A DNA stretch of 64,000 nucleotides from Glycine soja (Eukaryota; Streptophyta; Magnoliopsida; Fabales; Fabaceae). Positions 1-11,235 of the stretch are shown piece by piece; the stretch's first letter is position 1, and the number at the start of each line of letters is the position of its first letter. A program made the position numbers and the translations under genes. Below the pieces are notes generated by a model. That model had not been told where the DNA came from. It did no database searches and was given only the letters and a program-made list of their open reading frames with translations. The stretch is taken from assembly GCF_004193775.1 (NCBI RefSeq), contig NC_041021.1, positions 22,598,632 to 22,662,631 of the forward strand, read 5' to 3'.

Positions 1-480
1 ATCCTGTGCGCTAGGGACTTTCTTGCCTCGCACTAAACAAAAATAGAAAAGTAAAAGGCCCAAACAGTCAGAGCCAAATTCCTCAGCAAAACACCATTCC
101 TGAAAAGTCCTATTGATCCATGATCACGCATGTAATCTTTGATTTGATAGAAAATGATTTGCAAAATCAAGTCATGACATATCTATGGTTTGGAATTAGG
201 ATAAAACACTTACCTGTGTGAGATTGATACACTTCGAGTTATTTTATTCTATTTTTTTGGACCCAGTGTTCCCTCTAAATGGTCGTTTAGAAACGAAACG
301 CTAACATCCAAAATCTAATTTATGGTTATGAGAAAATTTCATCAGCATACTCTCCTTTCCTAATAGACACATGATTTTTCATAAAAAAAAAATCATATGT
401 TGCTCTGATCAGTTGGAGGTTTTGTTTCTTTACTAAAGCATGTTCGTATTTTAGTGAAAAATAACACCAAGACTATTTTA

Positions 481-840
481 GTCTCAGAAAGGCAAGAACT
501 ACGTAGGTCTGAGTTCCTCATCATAAATTGAGGATACGTAGGAGCAAAAGCCCCGCTTTTGTCGACCACCCCACCTTTTGCTATCATGACCCAAGAGTCC
601 GATAGCATGCGGAGACACCTTACGGTTATCCGCACCTCGTCATTCGGAGATCCCAAGTCCGATTGACAAGTAGAGACCAATGTGGTCATCTGCACCCTTT
701 CCGGAGATGTCAGCATCTTCCGGTAGAGACTATTTTAGTCTCACACCATTTTTTGAAAGAACTACATAGGTCTGAGTTCCTCATCATAAATTGAGGATAC
801 GTAGGAGCAAAAGCCCCGCTTTTGTCGACCACCTTACCTT
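481..840 (+). repeat. duplicated two-hairpin module in Ogre 3' UTR
   Basis: Two copies (about 495-575 and 745-825) of a module reading ACTACRTAGGTCTGA, then TCCTCAT..TGAGGA, then GAGCAAAAGCCCCGCTTTTG and TCGACCACC. The second and third parts are each self-complementary. Related modules occur inside the Ogre LTRs at about 3685-3755, 26300-26370 and 26535-26610, and reversed at about 9540-9605 and 9825-9895. Function unknown; recurrence in both the 3' UTR and LTR suggests a cis-acting element or simple spread by recombination. Confidence 0.7.
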
Positions 841-2040
841 TTGCTATCGTGACCCGTGAAGTCTGATGACATGCGCAGATACCCAAGTGGTTATCCGCAC
901 AAACGATTTCTGTTGATCCTAACCCATGAAGTTAGGTGGCAGGCGGAGATACCCAAGTGGTTATCCGTATAAACACATTTTTGCTATCCGTCAGACTAAG
1001 AGTCCGGTAGCATACAGAGACTAACGTCGTCTTCTGCACCCTTTGTCAATCAGGGCCAACGAACCTGTAGACACGCAGAGATTTACGTTGTCTTCCGCGC
1101 TTTCTGTCATCCTGACCCGTGAAGTCAAGTGACGTATGGAAATACCCAAGCGGTTATCTGTACAAACGGTTTCTATCATCCTGACCCGTGAAGTCAGGTG
1201 ACGTGCGGAGACACACAAGTGATTATCCGCACAAACGATTTCTGTTGATCCTAACCCATGAAGTTAGGTGGCAGGCGGAGATACCTAAGTGGTTATCCGT
1301 ATAAACACACTTTCGCTATCCGTCAGACTAAGAGTCCGGTAGCATGCAGAGACTAACGTCGTCTTCTGTACCCTTTATCAATCAGGGCCAACGAACCTGT
1401 TGACACGTGGAGATTTACGTCATCTTCCGCGCTTTCTGTCATCATGACCCATGAAGTCAGGTGACGTACGGAGATACCCAAGCGGTTATCCGTACAAATG
1501 GTTTCTATCATCCTAACCCATGAAGTTAGGTTACGTACGGAGATACCCAAGTGGTTATTTGTACAAACGGTTTCTGTCATCTTGACCCGTCAAGTCAGGT
1601 GACGTACGGAGATACCCAAGCGGTTATCCGTACAAACGATTTCTGGCATCCTGACCCATGAAGTCAGGTGACGTGCGGAGATACCCAAGTGGTTATCCGT
1701 GCAAACGATTACTGTCATCCTGACCCATGGAGTCAAGTGACATGCAGGGGTACCGTATGGTTACCCGCACTTTTCGTCAACCAGGGGCAAACGATCATGT
1801 TGGCGCGCAGTGACTAACGTCGTCTTCTGCACCTTTTGTCATCCTGACCCGTGGAGTCAGATGGTAGCCGAAGATACCTTATGGTCATCTGCACTTTTTG
1901 TCAACCAAGGGAAAACGAGCCCGTTGGCGCGCAGAGACTAACATTGTCTTTTGCACCTTTTGCCGTCCAGGGACTGCGAGTCAGGTGGTAGGCGGAGATA
2001 CCTTATGGTCATCTGCACCTTTCATCAACCGAGGCGAACG
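840..2040 (+). repeat. ~68-bp tandem repeat array with covarying palindromes
   Basis: About seventeen diverged units of roughly 65-70 bp. A typical unit contains CCTGACCCATGAAGTCAGG (for example 1650-1668) followed by a second imperfect inverted repeat, GTRCGGAGATACCC..GGTTATCCGYAC. Variant units read CCTAACCCATGAAGTTAGG (1512-1530), changed on both arms. Minisatellites between pol and the 3' LTR are usual in Ogre elements. Small open frames across the array (1021-1218, 1353-1580) are products of its periodicity and not genes. Confidence 0.8.
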
Positions 2041-2370
2041 AATTTGATGGTATCAGGATGATGTTGGTCGTTCGATTCTGATTATTTTCCATATTTTTGC
2101 AGGTTTACTCTAGTCGTCCGGAGACATGCAAGCCCGACGACGCACGAGACTCTTCTCTGATGGGCGGGGACGATCAAGTTCGATGGCGTAGGGCAGTGTC
2201 ATGGTTGTCCCGCTTTATCGCTTTCAAGACACTGAAGTTTTGTTGACACTTCTTATGCCTTTTCTTTCTTTTTGAATGACAGGTTCCGCTGGTCAGGATA
2301 TTGACTGGCCGAATAATGTTCCGCTAAAATGAAATTAGTGTCTTATCTTTACTTCGCTCTTATCTCCAAT

Positions 2371-2394
2371 AAAAGATAAGTAAAGAGGGGCAAC
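2371..2394 (+). promoter_or_regulatory. polypurine tract of Ogre A
   Basis: A purine-rich run, AAAAGATAAGTAAAGAGGGG then CAAC, lies immediately before the LTR start TGGCAT at 2395. Its place fits the primer for plus-strand DNA synthesis in reverse transcription. A similar AAAAGATAA string just upstream may be part of the same signal. Confidence 0.7.
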
Positions 2395-2475
2395 TGGCAT
2401 ACCCTAATTTCCTCTGGGGACCATTGTTTGGTGGCATGCAACCTTCACTTGACCGCCTTAAGGTTCTTAACACCC

Positions 2476-2670
2476 GTCGTTATGTAATCCGTGAAGTTCC
2501 GCAACATTCCAGAAGTCCAAAGGAAGCATTGTTGTGCAATCCGTAAAGTTTCGCAACATTCCGGAAGTCAAAAAGGGCATTGTTGCATAATCCATAAAGT
2601 TTCACAACATTCCGGAAAGAAAATGCATGTCGTTACGTAATCCGTGAAGTTCCGAAACGCTTCGGAAAGG
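2476..2670 (+). repeat. ~50-bp U3 repeats with TTCCGGAA cores
   Basis: Four units spaced about 50 bp (near 2483, 2534, 2584, 2634). Each has a form of AATCCGTRAAGTTYCG then AACATTCCGGAA, including the palindrome TTCCGGAA. They sit 170-360 bp upstream of the TATA box, where a retrotransposon enhancer would lie. The same unit family occurs at 24890-25130 and, reversed, at about 11000-11190. Confidence 0.65.
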
Positions 2671-2840
2671 AATCAGCAAACAAAACACAAAAGGGGGTGT
2701 ATTTAGTAAAAAGGTGGTGCAAATAGCAATTGGGTCCACTTGGACCTTCCAGGGGGTTCCAACAGAAGGCGGTGCCTTCTGGTGGAAGCAACCCAGCTCG
2801 CCTGGACGAGCTGAGTGCCAACCACCTCCCTCTTTTTTCC

Positions 2841-2848
2841 TATAAATA
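2841..2848 (+). promoter_or_regulatory. TATA box of Ogre A LTR
   Basis: TATAAATA after a pyrimidine tract and before a GA-rich leader. It is at the same relative position as TATAAATA in the LTRs at 25534 and 58407. Predicted U3/R boundary is about 30 bp downstream. Confidence 0.6.
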
Positions 2849-4064
2849 GGAGAAAGAGGGCAGAGAAAAAATGTTCAGCCATTCTGGTATTTAGGATTCT
2901 CTCGAAATTAGTGAGGAAAATTGTTTTCGTGGTAAAAATCCAAGCCGAGGCACTTCCGTGACATTTTCGTGAGCGATTTCGTGAAGATTCTTCATCGTTC
3001 TTTGTTCGTTCTTCGTCATTCTTCGGTCTTCAACCTGTAAGTTGTCAAAATAGAATCTTTCAATTCATTCTATGCACCCTTAGTGGTCCCCACTTGTTTT
3101 GCATACTTTTATTTTCATTTCGTTTGGTTTTCGTACTCCCTTTTGACGTGCTTTAACCATTTATTTAAGCCGTTTTCTCACCTAATAAAAAATAAAATGA
3201 ATTTTAACCGATCATTTGAATTGTAATATCGTTTAATCACTGTTAAAATAAAATCCAACCGATCGTTCACGCAGTAATCTCGTTTAAACCGAAAAAAGAC
3301 AAAATAATAATAAAATAATCAAAATATCTTCGAATAAAAATCAAAAAAATCAATCAGACGTTTTTTCTTTGAATGTTTCCTTGAATGAATTGACTAATAA
3401 CCAAAGTGAAAATAAAGCTAAAATCAACTCACAAATTAAGCTTTGTCCACAAAAATCACTAAAAACCGTTAAAGGTCCAACGCCTTAAAACGGTCATCTT
3501 TGCTTTTATTGGTTAAACATGGACCATTCAAAATCATAAAATCAATATGTAACTTTGCCACTTTTTTCAAAAACCAAAGAGATCATTAATGGTCCAACGC
3601 CTTAAATGACCTTTTGTTTGATTAAAATATATCTTGCCAAAAAAGATAAAAACAACTTAACCAACATTTAGTTCTCAAAGAACTACGTAGGTCTGATTTC
3701 CTCATCACAATTGAGGAATACGTAGAAGCAAGGGAAACACCCTTGTCGACCACAAAAAGATAAAAAAATATAAAAAAAAACATAAAGACATAAAAAAGGG
3801 GAAAATAAAACATTTTGAAGTCATATTTGCACACTTGATTAAAGGCTGCCATCCCTTGTGATGGACACGTGGGGTGAAAATACCTTCCCCGTGTGTAAAA
3901 ACAACTCCTGAACCTATTCACACTTTTCGTAGACCACACCTTTTCCGGTTTTTCCGACGTTTTCCTCTAATAAACGTTGGTGGCGACTCCGCGCATTTTC
4001 CATTCTTGGAAGACGCACCTGTGACCTCGCGTCGCCCTCCCGCCGAAGGGTAGGGTGCGACACC

Positions 4065-7000
4065 ATGAAACATCCATCTGAGGATCATTCTGTCTTTCGT
4101 ACTGAGATACTTGATCAGATTGTTGATGATTATATGTTTGATTTTGATTCTCTTCATGGTAGGAAACATCCATTTTTATCTGCTCTGCATACTTGTCATC
4201 CCTCATGCATTGAATCTGAATCTGAGTTTGAATTTGCTCCTATATCTTATTTTTATGCTGAGAGTAAATTTGAATTTGAGTCTGGTTCTGATTTTCTGGG
4301 TGTTGTACCTCTTGATGTTGATTTTTTAAAGTCAGAATGCACTAGCAATATTGCAGGAAGTACATATACTTCTGACTTACTTTATGAGGCACAGGCTGAG
4401 GAACCCTCCTCTTTTTCTCCTACCCTGGTTCCTCCCACTGTTTAGCCACCACCCACACTAGAGTTGAAGCCCTTACTAGCAAACCTCAAGTATGCTTACT
4501 TGGAGGAAAAGGAAAATTTTCCAGTGATCATCTTTGCCTCCCTTGCTGCTGAGCAAGAGGAGAAGTTGTTGCTAGTGCTAAAGAAGCACAAGAAAGCCAT
4601 TGGATGGACTTTAGCAGACATTCCTGGTATTAGCCCATCTACCTGCATACATAGGATACTTTCAGAGGATGGAGCTATGCCAGTGAGGCAGCCACATCAG
4701 TGACTCAACCCCATCATTCTAGATGTGGTGAAAAAAGAGGTGACCAAGCTCTTGCAAGCTGGAATCATCAACCCCATTTCTAATAGCCAGTGGATGAGTC
4801 CAGTCCAAGTGGTTCCTAAGAAGACAGGCCCTAATGATCAAGAATGAGAGGGATGAGATTATGCCCACAAGCATGCAGAACAGCTAGCGAGTCTGCATTG
4901 ATTATATGAGGAAGAACCAAGCAACCAGAAAAGAACAATCTCCCTTACAAATTCGTATTGCTCTTGAGGATCAAGAAAAGACCACATTCACCTGTCCCTT
5001 TGGCACTTTTGCATATAGGAGGATGCCCTTTGGCCTATGCAACGCCCCTGGTACCTTCCAACGGTGTATGCTTAGCATTTTCAATGACTTTTTAGAGAGA
5101 TGCATAGAGGTATTTATGGATGATTTTACTGTTTATGGATCCTCTTTTGATGCATGTTTGGATAGTCTGGATAGAGTTCTTAATAGATGCATTGAAACTA
5201 ACCTTGTGCTGAATTTTGAAAAATGTCACTTCATGGTAGAACAAGGTATATTTTTAGGGCATATCATTTCCAGTAGGGGCATAGAGGTAGACCCTGCAAA
5301 GATAGTTGTTATTTCACAATTGCCTTGCGTGCGAGAGGTTCATTCTTTTCTTGGCCATGCAGGGTTTTATAGGTGCTTTATCAAGGACTTTAGCAAAGTG
5401 GCCCTTCCACTATCCAATCTGCTGCAAAAGGAGGAGGAGTTTGATTTTGATGACCGGTGCAAAGAGGCTTTTGATTGCCTCAAGCGTGCGTGGACTACCA
5501 CCCATATCATTTAGGCACCTGATTGGACAGCCCTATTTGAGCTGATGTGCGATGCATCCAATTATGCATTGGGGGCTGTCCTTGCTCAAAAGATTGACAA
5601 GCTTCCTCGGGTGAGGCTGCCCAAGCAAATTACACTACCACAGAGAAGGAGCTATTAGCAATAGTTTTTGCTCTTGAGAAATTTCGTTCATATTTGCTTG
5701 GTACTCGTGTTATTGTTTATACTGACCATGCAACTCTAAAGTACCTGTTGAAGAAGGCTGAATCAAAGCCTAGATTGATCAGGTGGATGCTTTGGCTCCA
5801 AGAGTTTGATTTGGAGATCCGTGATCGGAGTGGTGCACAGAACCTCGTGGCTAACCACCTTAGTAGGATTGAGCGTGCGTCTGAGGACTCACCCATTCGG
5901 GATGATTTTCCAGATGACCATTTGTACATTCTGTATAATATTTTTTATTCCTTCCCCACTCCTTGGTTTGATAATATTGTGAATTATTTGGTTGCTTTTG
6001 TTTTTCCTCCCTTAGCATCTAAAGCTCAAACTGATAAAATTAAGAGTGATGCTAAGCATTATATTTGGGATGACCCCTATTTGTGAAAGTTGTGCAGTGA
6101 CCAGGTTATTAGGAGATGCATTCCAGACCATGAGATTGACTCGGTCCTGCAATTCTGTCATTCTTCCGCACCAGGTGGCAATCTTGGCATATAGAGGACA
6201 ACTCGCAAGGTACTTGACTACGGTTTCTATTGACCCACCATCTTCAAGGATGCATGGAAAATCTGTAGCACTTGTGAGCCTTGTCAGAGAGCAGGCGGAT
6301 CACTTTCATGGAGACAACAAATGCCTCAACAACCCATGTTGTTCTGTGAGGTGTTTGATGTCTGGGGTATAGACTTTATGGGGCCTTTCCCTGTCTCTTT
6401 TGGTTTCATTTATATTCTCCTTGTTGTTGATTATGTTTCAAAATGGGTGGAAGCCAAAGCCACCAGAACTAACAATGCTAAGGTTGTTGTGGATTTTGTT
6501 AGATCTAATATGTTTTGCAGGTTTGGAGTCCCTAGAGCCATCGTTAGTGATCAAGGCACCCATTTTTGTAATAGATCCATGTATGCCTTGCTCAAAAAGT
6601 ATGGGGTCGTGCATAGAATTTCCACACCTTACTACCCCCAAACTAATGGGCAGGCTGAGATTTCAAACAAGGAGATAAAAAGGATCTTAGAGAAGATTGT
6701 GCAGCTGAACAAAAAGGATTGGAGCACCAGGCTGGATGATGCTCTTTGGGCGCATAGGACTGCCTACAAAGCACCCATAGGAATGTCTCCTTATCGGGTT
6801 GTCTTTGGCAAGGCATGTCATCTTCCTATAGAGATAGAGCACAAAGCCTATTGGGCTGTAAAGACATGCAACTTCTCTATTGATCAGGCTGAAGAGGAAA
6901 GGAAGTTACAACCAAGTGAGCTAGATGAGATCAATTTAGAAGCCTATGAGAATTCCAAATTCTACAAGGTGAAAACCAAGAAGTTCCATGACAGCTTGAT

Positions 7001-7266
7001 AGCTAAGAAGGACTTTGTGGTTGGACAAAAAGTTTTATTGTATAACTCTAGGCTCGGACTCATGAGTGTTAAGTTGAGGTGAAAGTGGATTGATCCTTTT
7101 GTGGTGACTAATGTTTTTCCTTATGGTACAGTTGAGATCAAAAGTGAATCCACAGATAAGAGCTTCAAGGTCAAAGGACACTGGCTGAAACCATTCCTCA
7201 CAAATCCCTCCTTGGTGGATGTAGTGGTGGAGGAGACCTCCTTACTTCACCCTACTTCTTTTTCGC
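4065..7266 (+). pseudogene. Athila pol remnant: linker, reverse transcriptase, RNase H, integrase
   Basis: Order on the plus strand: acidic linker upstream of RT (4065-4443); the conserved pre-RT stretch with WTLADIPGISP (about 4464-4700); RT thumb/palm parts (about 4906-5514) with TTFTCPFGTFAYRRMPFGLC and the catalytic FMDDFTVYG; RNase H with CDASNYALG and [10 protein letters not shown] (about 5540-5900); a broken zinc-binding region (about 6050-6300); and the integrase core (6321-7082). Damage: in-frame stops near 4443 and 4701, frameshifts around 4840-4900 and 5514-5640, RT palm motif A missing, and part of RNase H missing. The Athila assignment rests on family knowledge of the RT and integrase motifs. 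It cannot encode a working enzyme. Confidence 0.85.
6321..7082 (+). pseudogene. Athila integrase core, longest open segment
   Basis: An open run of about 253 codons covering the retroviral-type integrase catalytic core, which in an active element joins the cDNA ends to chromosomal DNA in the nucleus. All three catalytic acidic residues are visible: D in GIDFMGPF, D in SDQGTHF, and E in [11 protein letters not shown]. The usual [10 protein letters not shown] and SPYRVVFGK motifs follow. The N-terminal HHCC zinc finger just upstream is disrupted by frameshifts, and the frame stops at 7080. Further sequence in another frame (to 7266) encodes the usual integrase C-terminal tail with GTVEI and FKVKGHWLKP. 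It is a fragment of a dead polyprotein, not a gene. Confidence 0.8.
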
Positions 7267-8627
7267 CATGACTTAGGGAGTTTTCTTTTTCTGTCTCCTT
7301 CTTTACTTTTATTGCACTTGTCCAAATTTATTGATTGTTCTTATTTCTCTTGATCTTATGATTTTGCTACATTGAGGGCAATGTGTTGTTTAAGTGTGGG
7401 GGGGGGGGGGGAGATTGTTCTTTGTTTGGTGTTTTCTAGGTTAATTTTGTTATTTTGGTTTTATGTTTTGTGTACAACATTGCATGTTTCTCTTTGAATT
7501 TTAGGTTATGTACAGGTAATGGGTAATTGTTTTTAAAATAGGAGTTTATTGGTATTTTGTGAATTGAAATCCTTGTATTTCTCTACATGTCAAGTTAGTT
7601 TTGAAAGGTTGAATTGAAAGTGATAGATTTACCCTTGGTGAGATTTTGAGCCATCATCATCTATTTTATTTGGTTTGTTTTGCCCCATTGATTGCTTGCA
7701 CAATAGCCTTGGCTTGACTCTTGTTGATACTTCTTGGTTCACTAGCCCTTTTGAGCCTATGTTTCCCTTTCTTTGTTTTGAAGCTCATTACAAGCCTTAA
7801 GTGAAAAACCATGATCTCACCCTACCCTTAAGGAATTTTGGAGCTTTGGAATTATTTTGGGAATAAGTGTGGGGGGGTATGTTTCATTGGAAGATATGTT
7901 TTTTTTTGCGATGCTTGATGATGTATATACATATATTGCCTAATTGTTGCTTTATTTTTCAAATATTCAAAATGCTTTCAAATGCTAATGTGCTTCTAAA
8001 AAGAAAAAGAATGAAGTTGAATAAATGAGGTCTTGTTTTGAGGACTTGGACTGGTTTGAGGACTTGGTTGATTTTGTTGATATTGGAGGTTTTGGGTTTA
8101 CTTTTTATGCTTAATTTTTAGTTTTGGTTTTGGGTTTACTACTTTTGCTTAATTTCCACTTATTCATCATTGCTCCTCTATTCCTTTGGGTTTTAGCTAC
8201 TTATCCCATACTTTCCTCTACCTTGTCCCTAGCCCCATTACAACCTTAAAAGTCCTTTTGATCCTCGTGTGCATGTGTTTGTGGTGTTTGGTTGTCGACT
8301 TTAGAGTCTTGCCAAGTCTATGTGGTGTTTGTTTTCATGGGTGCTCTGAGAGTAAACAATAGCCTAGACACTTGAGAGATAGAGTGCATATCTTGTGAGG
8401 CTTTATCACTTTTCATTCAACTCTTGAGCTGATTGACTACCTTGCCATGTTTGAGGTGCTTGGATGATTTTCATGACTGTCTTGATTCTTTAACTCTTTA
8501 CGTGTTGGATGTTTCACATTCCTTTCATTCCTTGAGATTCATTGAGAAATATGTAAATGTTTTTGTGTTTGTTTGTCTCTCTTTAATGTCTCTGGATTTG
8601 TTCCTTGCTCTACTTTTTGATTTTTCA
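7267..8627 (+). other. Athila 3' non-coding region
   Basis: No coding signal. It begins after the integrase tail with GAGGGCAATGTGTTGTTTAA and a run of 14 G (7398-7411), followed by T-rich DNA with a second G-run near 7869-7876. The TTAAGTGTGGGGGG type of motif is common downstream of integrase in plant Athila elements and may be an old polypurine tract. Short open frames here (for example 8433-8651) have no recognisable content. Confidence 0.55.
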
Positions 8628-9192
8628 CAGCATGACAATATCCTCAAATAATCATACAGAAAAGGCGTACATGACATTTAGGTTATATGCATGGCAGTGT
8701 TTAAAAGGCACGCAGCGTGTTCACTTCGTGCCCCTATTTTAGGGACCTAAACGGGAGGAACTAAAAGGCTTTTAGTGATAATTTCCAAGGTGGTCGTATC
8801 TCTCTTGGTGGTTTCTAGAGGTATCATCCCCTTCGAAAAAACATATTGCGGCAATAAGGACTACCAGCAACAATATGTTATCGAAGAGAAAAACTCTAGA
8901 TGAGGGTTCACTGTTATCAAGCAAGTCGGAGACCCAGCATGACCACAGATTCACCTCCACTCCTTATGTTCCCATGGACCCGGGTATAGGGCCCCTTTTC
9001 AACTCACCGTGTGTACAAATAGTGTTGGTGTTTGTGTGCATCAAATGAATAAATATTTGTCCCATGCATACATTAAAACATGCTTACAACATCGAAAAAG
9101 TTTATACAAGAACATAAAGGAAAAGGGAAACTGATGAAAGGGAAAACACAACTTTTGTAAAAAAGATTAATAGGCCTAACGCTCTAAAAATA
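8628..9192 (-). other. Ogre B 5' untranslated leader
   Basis: Non-coding. Reverse-complement similarity to the Ogre D leader is clear around 8772-8960, which contains GGGTTCACTG and the CCCGGGTATAGGGCCC string. Small frames here are by-products. Confidence 0.65.
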
Positions 9193-9211
9193 GTCCCCAG
9201 CGGAGTCACCA
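9193..9211 (-). promoter_or_regulatory. tRNA primer binding site of Ogre B
   Basis: Read on the minus strand as TGGTGACTCCGCTGGGGAC, two bases inside the LTR end. It is the Ogre-type site, thought to pair with the 3' end of tRNA-Arg and prime minus-strand DNA synthesis. Confidence 0.7.
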
Positions 9212-9213
9212 AC

Positions 9214-11235
9214 TGTCAAAACCTACCCTTTGGCGAGAGGGCGACGCGAGACACACGGGTGTGTCTTCCAAGAAAGGAAAACGCACGGAGTCGCCACCAA
9301 CGTTTATTCGAGAAAAACGTCGGAAAAACCGAAAAGGCGTGGTCTATGAACTTTAATTGTGAAAGGTTTGGGAGTTGTTTTTACGCACAGGGAAGGCATT
9401 AGCACCCCACGCGTCCGTCACAAGGGACGACAGCCTTTAATCAAGTGTGCAAATATGACTTCAAAATTATGTATTCCCCCCTTTTTTTATGTTTTTAAGC
9501 ATTTTTATGGACCTTTTTGTATTTTTTATCTTTCTGTGGAAGACAAGGGTGTTTCCCTCGCTCCTACGTATTCCTCAATTGTGATGAGGAAATCAGACCT
9601 ACGTAGTTCTTTCAGAACTAAACGTTGGTTAAGTTGTTTTGATCTTTTTCCACAAGATCGATTTTAACTGAACAAAATTCGTTTAAGGCGTTGGGCCATT
9701 AAACGATCTTTTGATTCTTTTGAAAGGAGAGAAAACATTAAGGCATTGGACCATTAACGATCTCTTGGTTTTGAAAGGAGGAAACGTTAAGGCGTTGGAC
9801 CATTAACGATTTCTTGGGGTGGTCGACAAAAGCGGGGCTTTTGCTCCTATGTATCCTCAATTGCGATGAGGAACTCAGACCTACGTAGTTCTTGCGAAAG
9901 TGGTGAAGTTATGGGTTGATTTTATGCTTTTGAACGGTCCATGTTAACCGATAAAAGCAAAGAGGACCGTTTAAGGCGTTGGACCTTAAAACGGTTTTAA
10001 GTGACTTTTGCGGACAAAGCTTGATTTGTGAGTTGATTTTAGCCTTAGTTTCACTTTGGTTATTAGTCAATTCATTCAAGGAAACTTCCAAAGAAAAATG
10101 TCTGATTGATTTTTTTGATTATTTTATTCAAAGATATTTTGATTATTTTTTTTTTATTATTATTTTCAAGATATTTTGATTATTTTATTATTATTTTGCT
10201 TTTTTTATTTAACCGAGGTTACAGCGTGAACGATCGGTTGAATTTTATTTTAACAGTGATTAAACGAGATTACAACACTAATGATCGGTTGAAATTCATT
10301 TTATCATTTATTAGGCGAGATAACGGCTTAAATAAACGGTTAAAAGCGGAAGAAAAGAAAATTGAAGTGATCAAGATGAAGATGAAAGCAAACAAAACAA
10401 GAAATGAATTGAAAGTCTTAGATTTGAACACTTACCGGTTGAAGACCGAAGAACGCATGAAGAATGACAGAAAATCTTCACGGATTGGCTCACGAAAACG
10501 TCTCGAAAGCGTTATGGCAGCACCTCGGCATGGATTTTCTTCACGGAAACACGTTTTTTCACCCAAAACAACTGAAATGCATAGCGTAGGGGTCAAGGAT
10601 CCTTGAAACTCAGCCTCCTCCCCCTATTTAAAGGAGAAATGGGGAGGTGCTTGCGGCCCAGAGGCTTCTTGAGGAAGATTTCTGAATGCACCCCAATTAC
10701 TAAGTTCACCCCCCTTTTCGTACTTTACGGAAAAGTTACGGAAGCCTTACAAGAACATTTCGGACTTGATTTTCCTCTTTTTTCTCTTCCCTTTCACCAA
10801 TATTAAGTGAAATATGCTAACCCAAGGTTTTTTTGGAAATTTTAACAAAATGGAGGTGGTTGCCGCCCAGAGGCTTCTTGAGGAAGATTCCTGAACGCAC
10901 CCCGTAATTGATAGGTTCACTCCCCTTCTAGAATGTTATGGATGAAGTTTCTTAAGCGCACCCTCCGTGTTTGATAAGTTCACCCCCGCTTTTGTGTTTT
11001 GCCTGTTTTCTTTCCGAAACGTCCCAGAACTTTTCAGGTTCCGCAACAATGCTTGTTTTTTATTTCCGGAATGTTTCAAAACTTTATTGATTACGCAAAA
11101 ATGCTTGTTTTGACTTCCGGAATGTTGCGAAACTTTACGGTTTATGCAACAATGCTTGTTTTGAAGGTTTCGAAGGGAGCAAACAAGGTTTGAAATCCGA
11201 CCACAAGTATCCCCGGATGAAATTAGGGTACGACA
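9214..11235 (-). mobile_element. Ogre B LTR
   Basis: 2022 bp. On the minus strand it begins TGTCGTACCCTAATTTCATC at 11235 and ends AGGTTTTGACA at 9214. It holds U3 repeats (about 11000-11190), a TTTAAATAGGGG TATA-like box near 10625-10636, and two reversed hairpin modules. ORFs on either strand inside it are incidental. Confidence 0.8.

Larger units (their letters stand above)
1..4062 (+). mobile_element. Ogre-like retrotransposon A, 3' portion (3' UTR + 3' LTR)
   Basis: This is the right-hand end of an Ogre-type Ty3/gypsy element read on the plus strand; its coding part lies outside the window. Seen in order: AT-rich non-coding DNA (1-480), duplicated hairpin modules (481-840), a ~68-bp tandem array (840-2040), unique 3' UTR (2040-2370), a polypurine tract (2371-2394) and an LTR (2395-4062). 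The LTR starts TGGCATACCCTAATTT and ends GGGTGCGACA, matching the LTRs at 24808 and, reversed, at 9214. The sequence changes abruptly to Athila coding sequence at 4063, so Ogre A probably inserted into an Athila element; the other edge and its target duplication cannot be seen. Positions 1-480 show no gene. Confidence 0.8.
2395..4062 (+). mobile_element. Ogre A 3' LTR
   Basis: 1668 bp beginning TGGCATACCC and ending GGGTGCGACA. It holds four ~50-bp U3 repeats (2476-2670), a TATA box (TATAAATA, 2841-2848), a CT-rich stretch after it, and a hairpin module at about 3685-3755. It is about 450 bp shorter than the LTR at 24808-26923 and clearly diverged from it, so these are not the two LTRs of one insertion. 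The usual start TGTCATACC is here TGGCATACC, a point change in the terminal motif. Confidence 0.8.
4063..8627 (+). mobile_element. Athila-lineage retrotransposon fragment (pol + 3' non-coding)
   Basis: A decayed gypsy element of the Athila type. The left end is cut by Ogre A at 4063 and the right end by the minus-strand Ogre B fragment at about 8628. It contains a broken pol (4065-7266) and about 1.36 kb of non-coding 3' sequence. No gag, no recognisable protease, no env-like frame and no LTR of its own are attached. Confidence 0.8.
8628..11235 (-). mobile_element. Ogre B, 5' LTR and leader, truncated
   Basis: Minus-strand Ogre-like fragment: LTR (9214-11235), primer binding site (9193-9211), and about 560 bp of untranslated leader. 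The leader aligns, reversed, with 26924-27500 of Ogre D. Homology stops near 8628, where Athila sequence begins, so everything downstream of the leader is missing. At the LTR edge (11235) the flank is Ogre C 3' UTR starting GTGAGTTATC. Confidence 0.75.

Noticed and set aside
1021..1580. Two small minus-strand ORFs with similar sequence
   Set aside because: They read through the ~68-bp tandem repeat and resemble each other only for that reason.
7398..7411. Definite polypurine tract before an Athila 3' LTR
   Set aside because: No LTR start matching a known LTR in the window follows the G-run, so it is described only as a possible remnant.
9909..10806. Possible genes inside the Ogre B LTR (for example the 166-codon plus-strand frame)
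   Set aside because: Antisense to the LTR, AT-rich low-complexity translation, not kept in the other Ogre LTRs.
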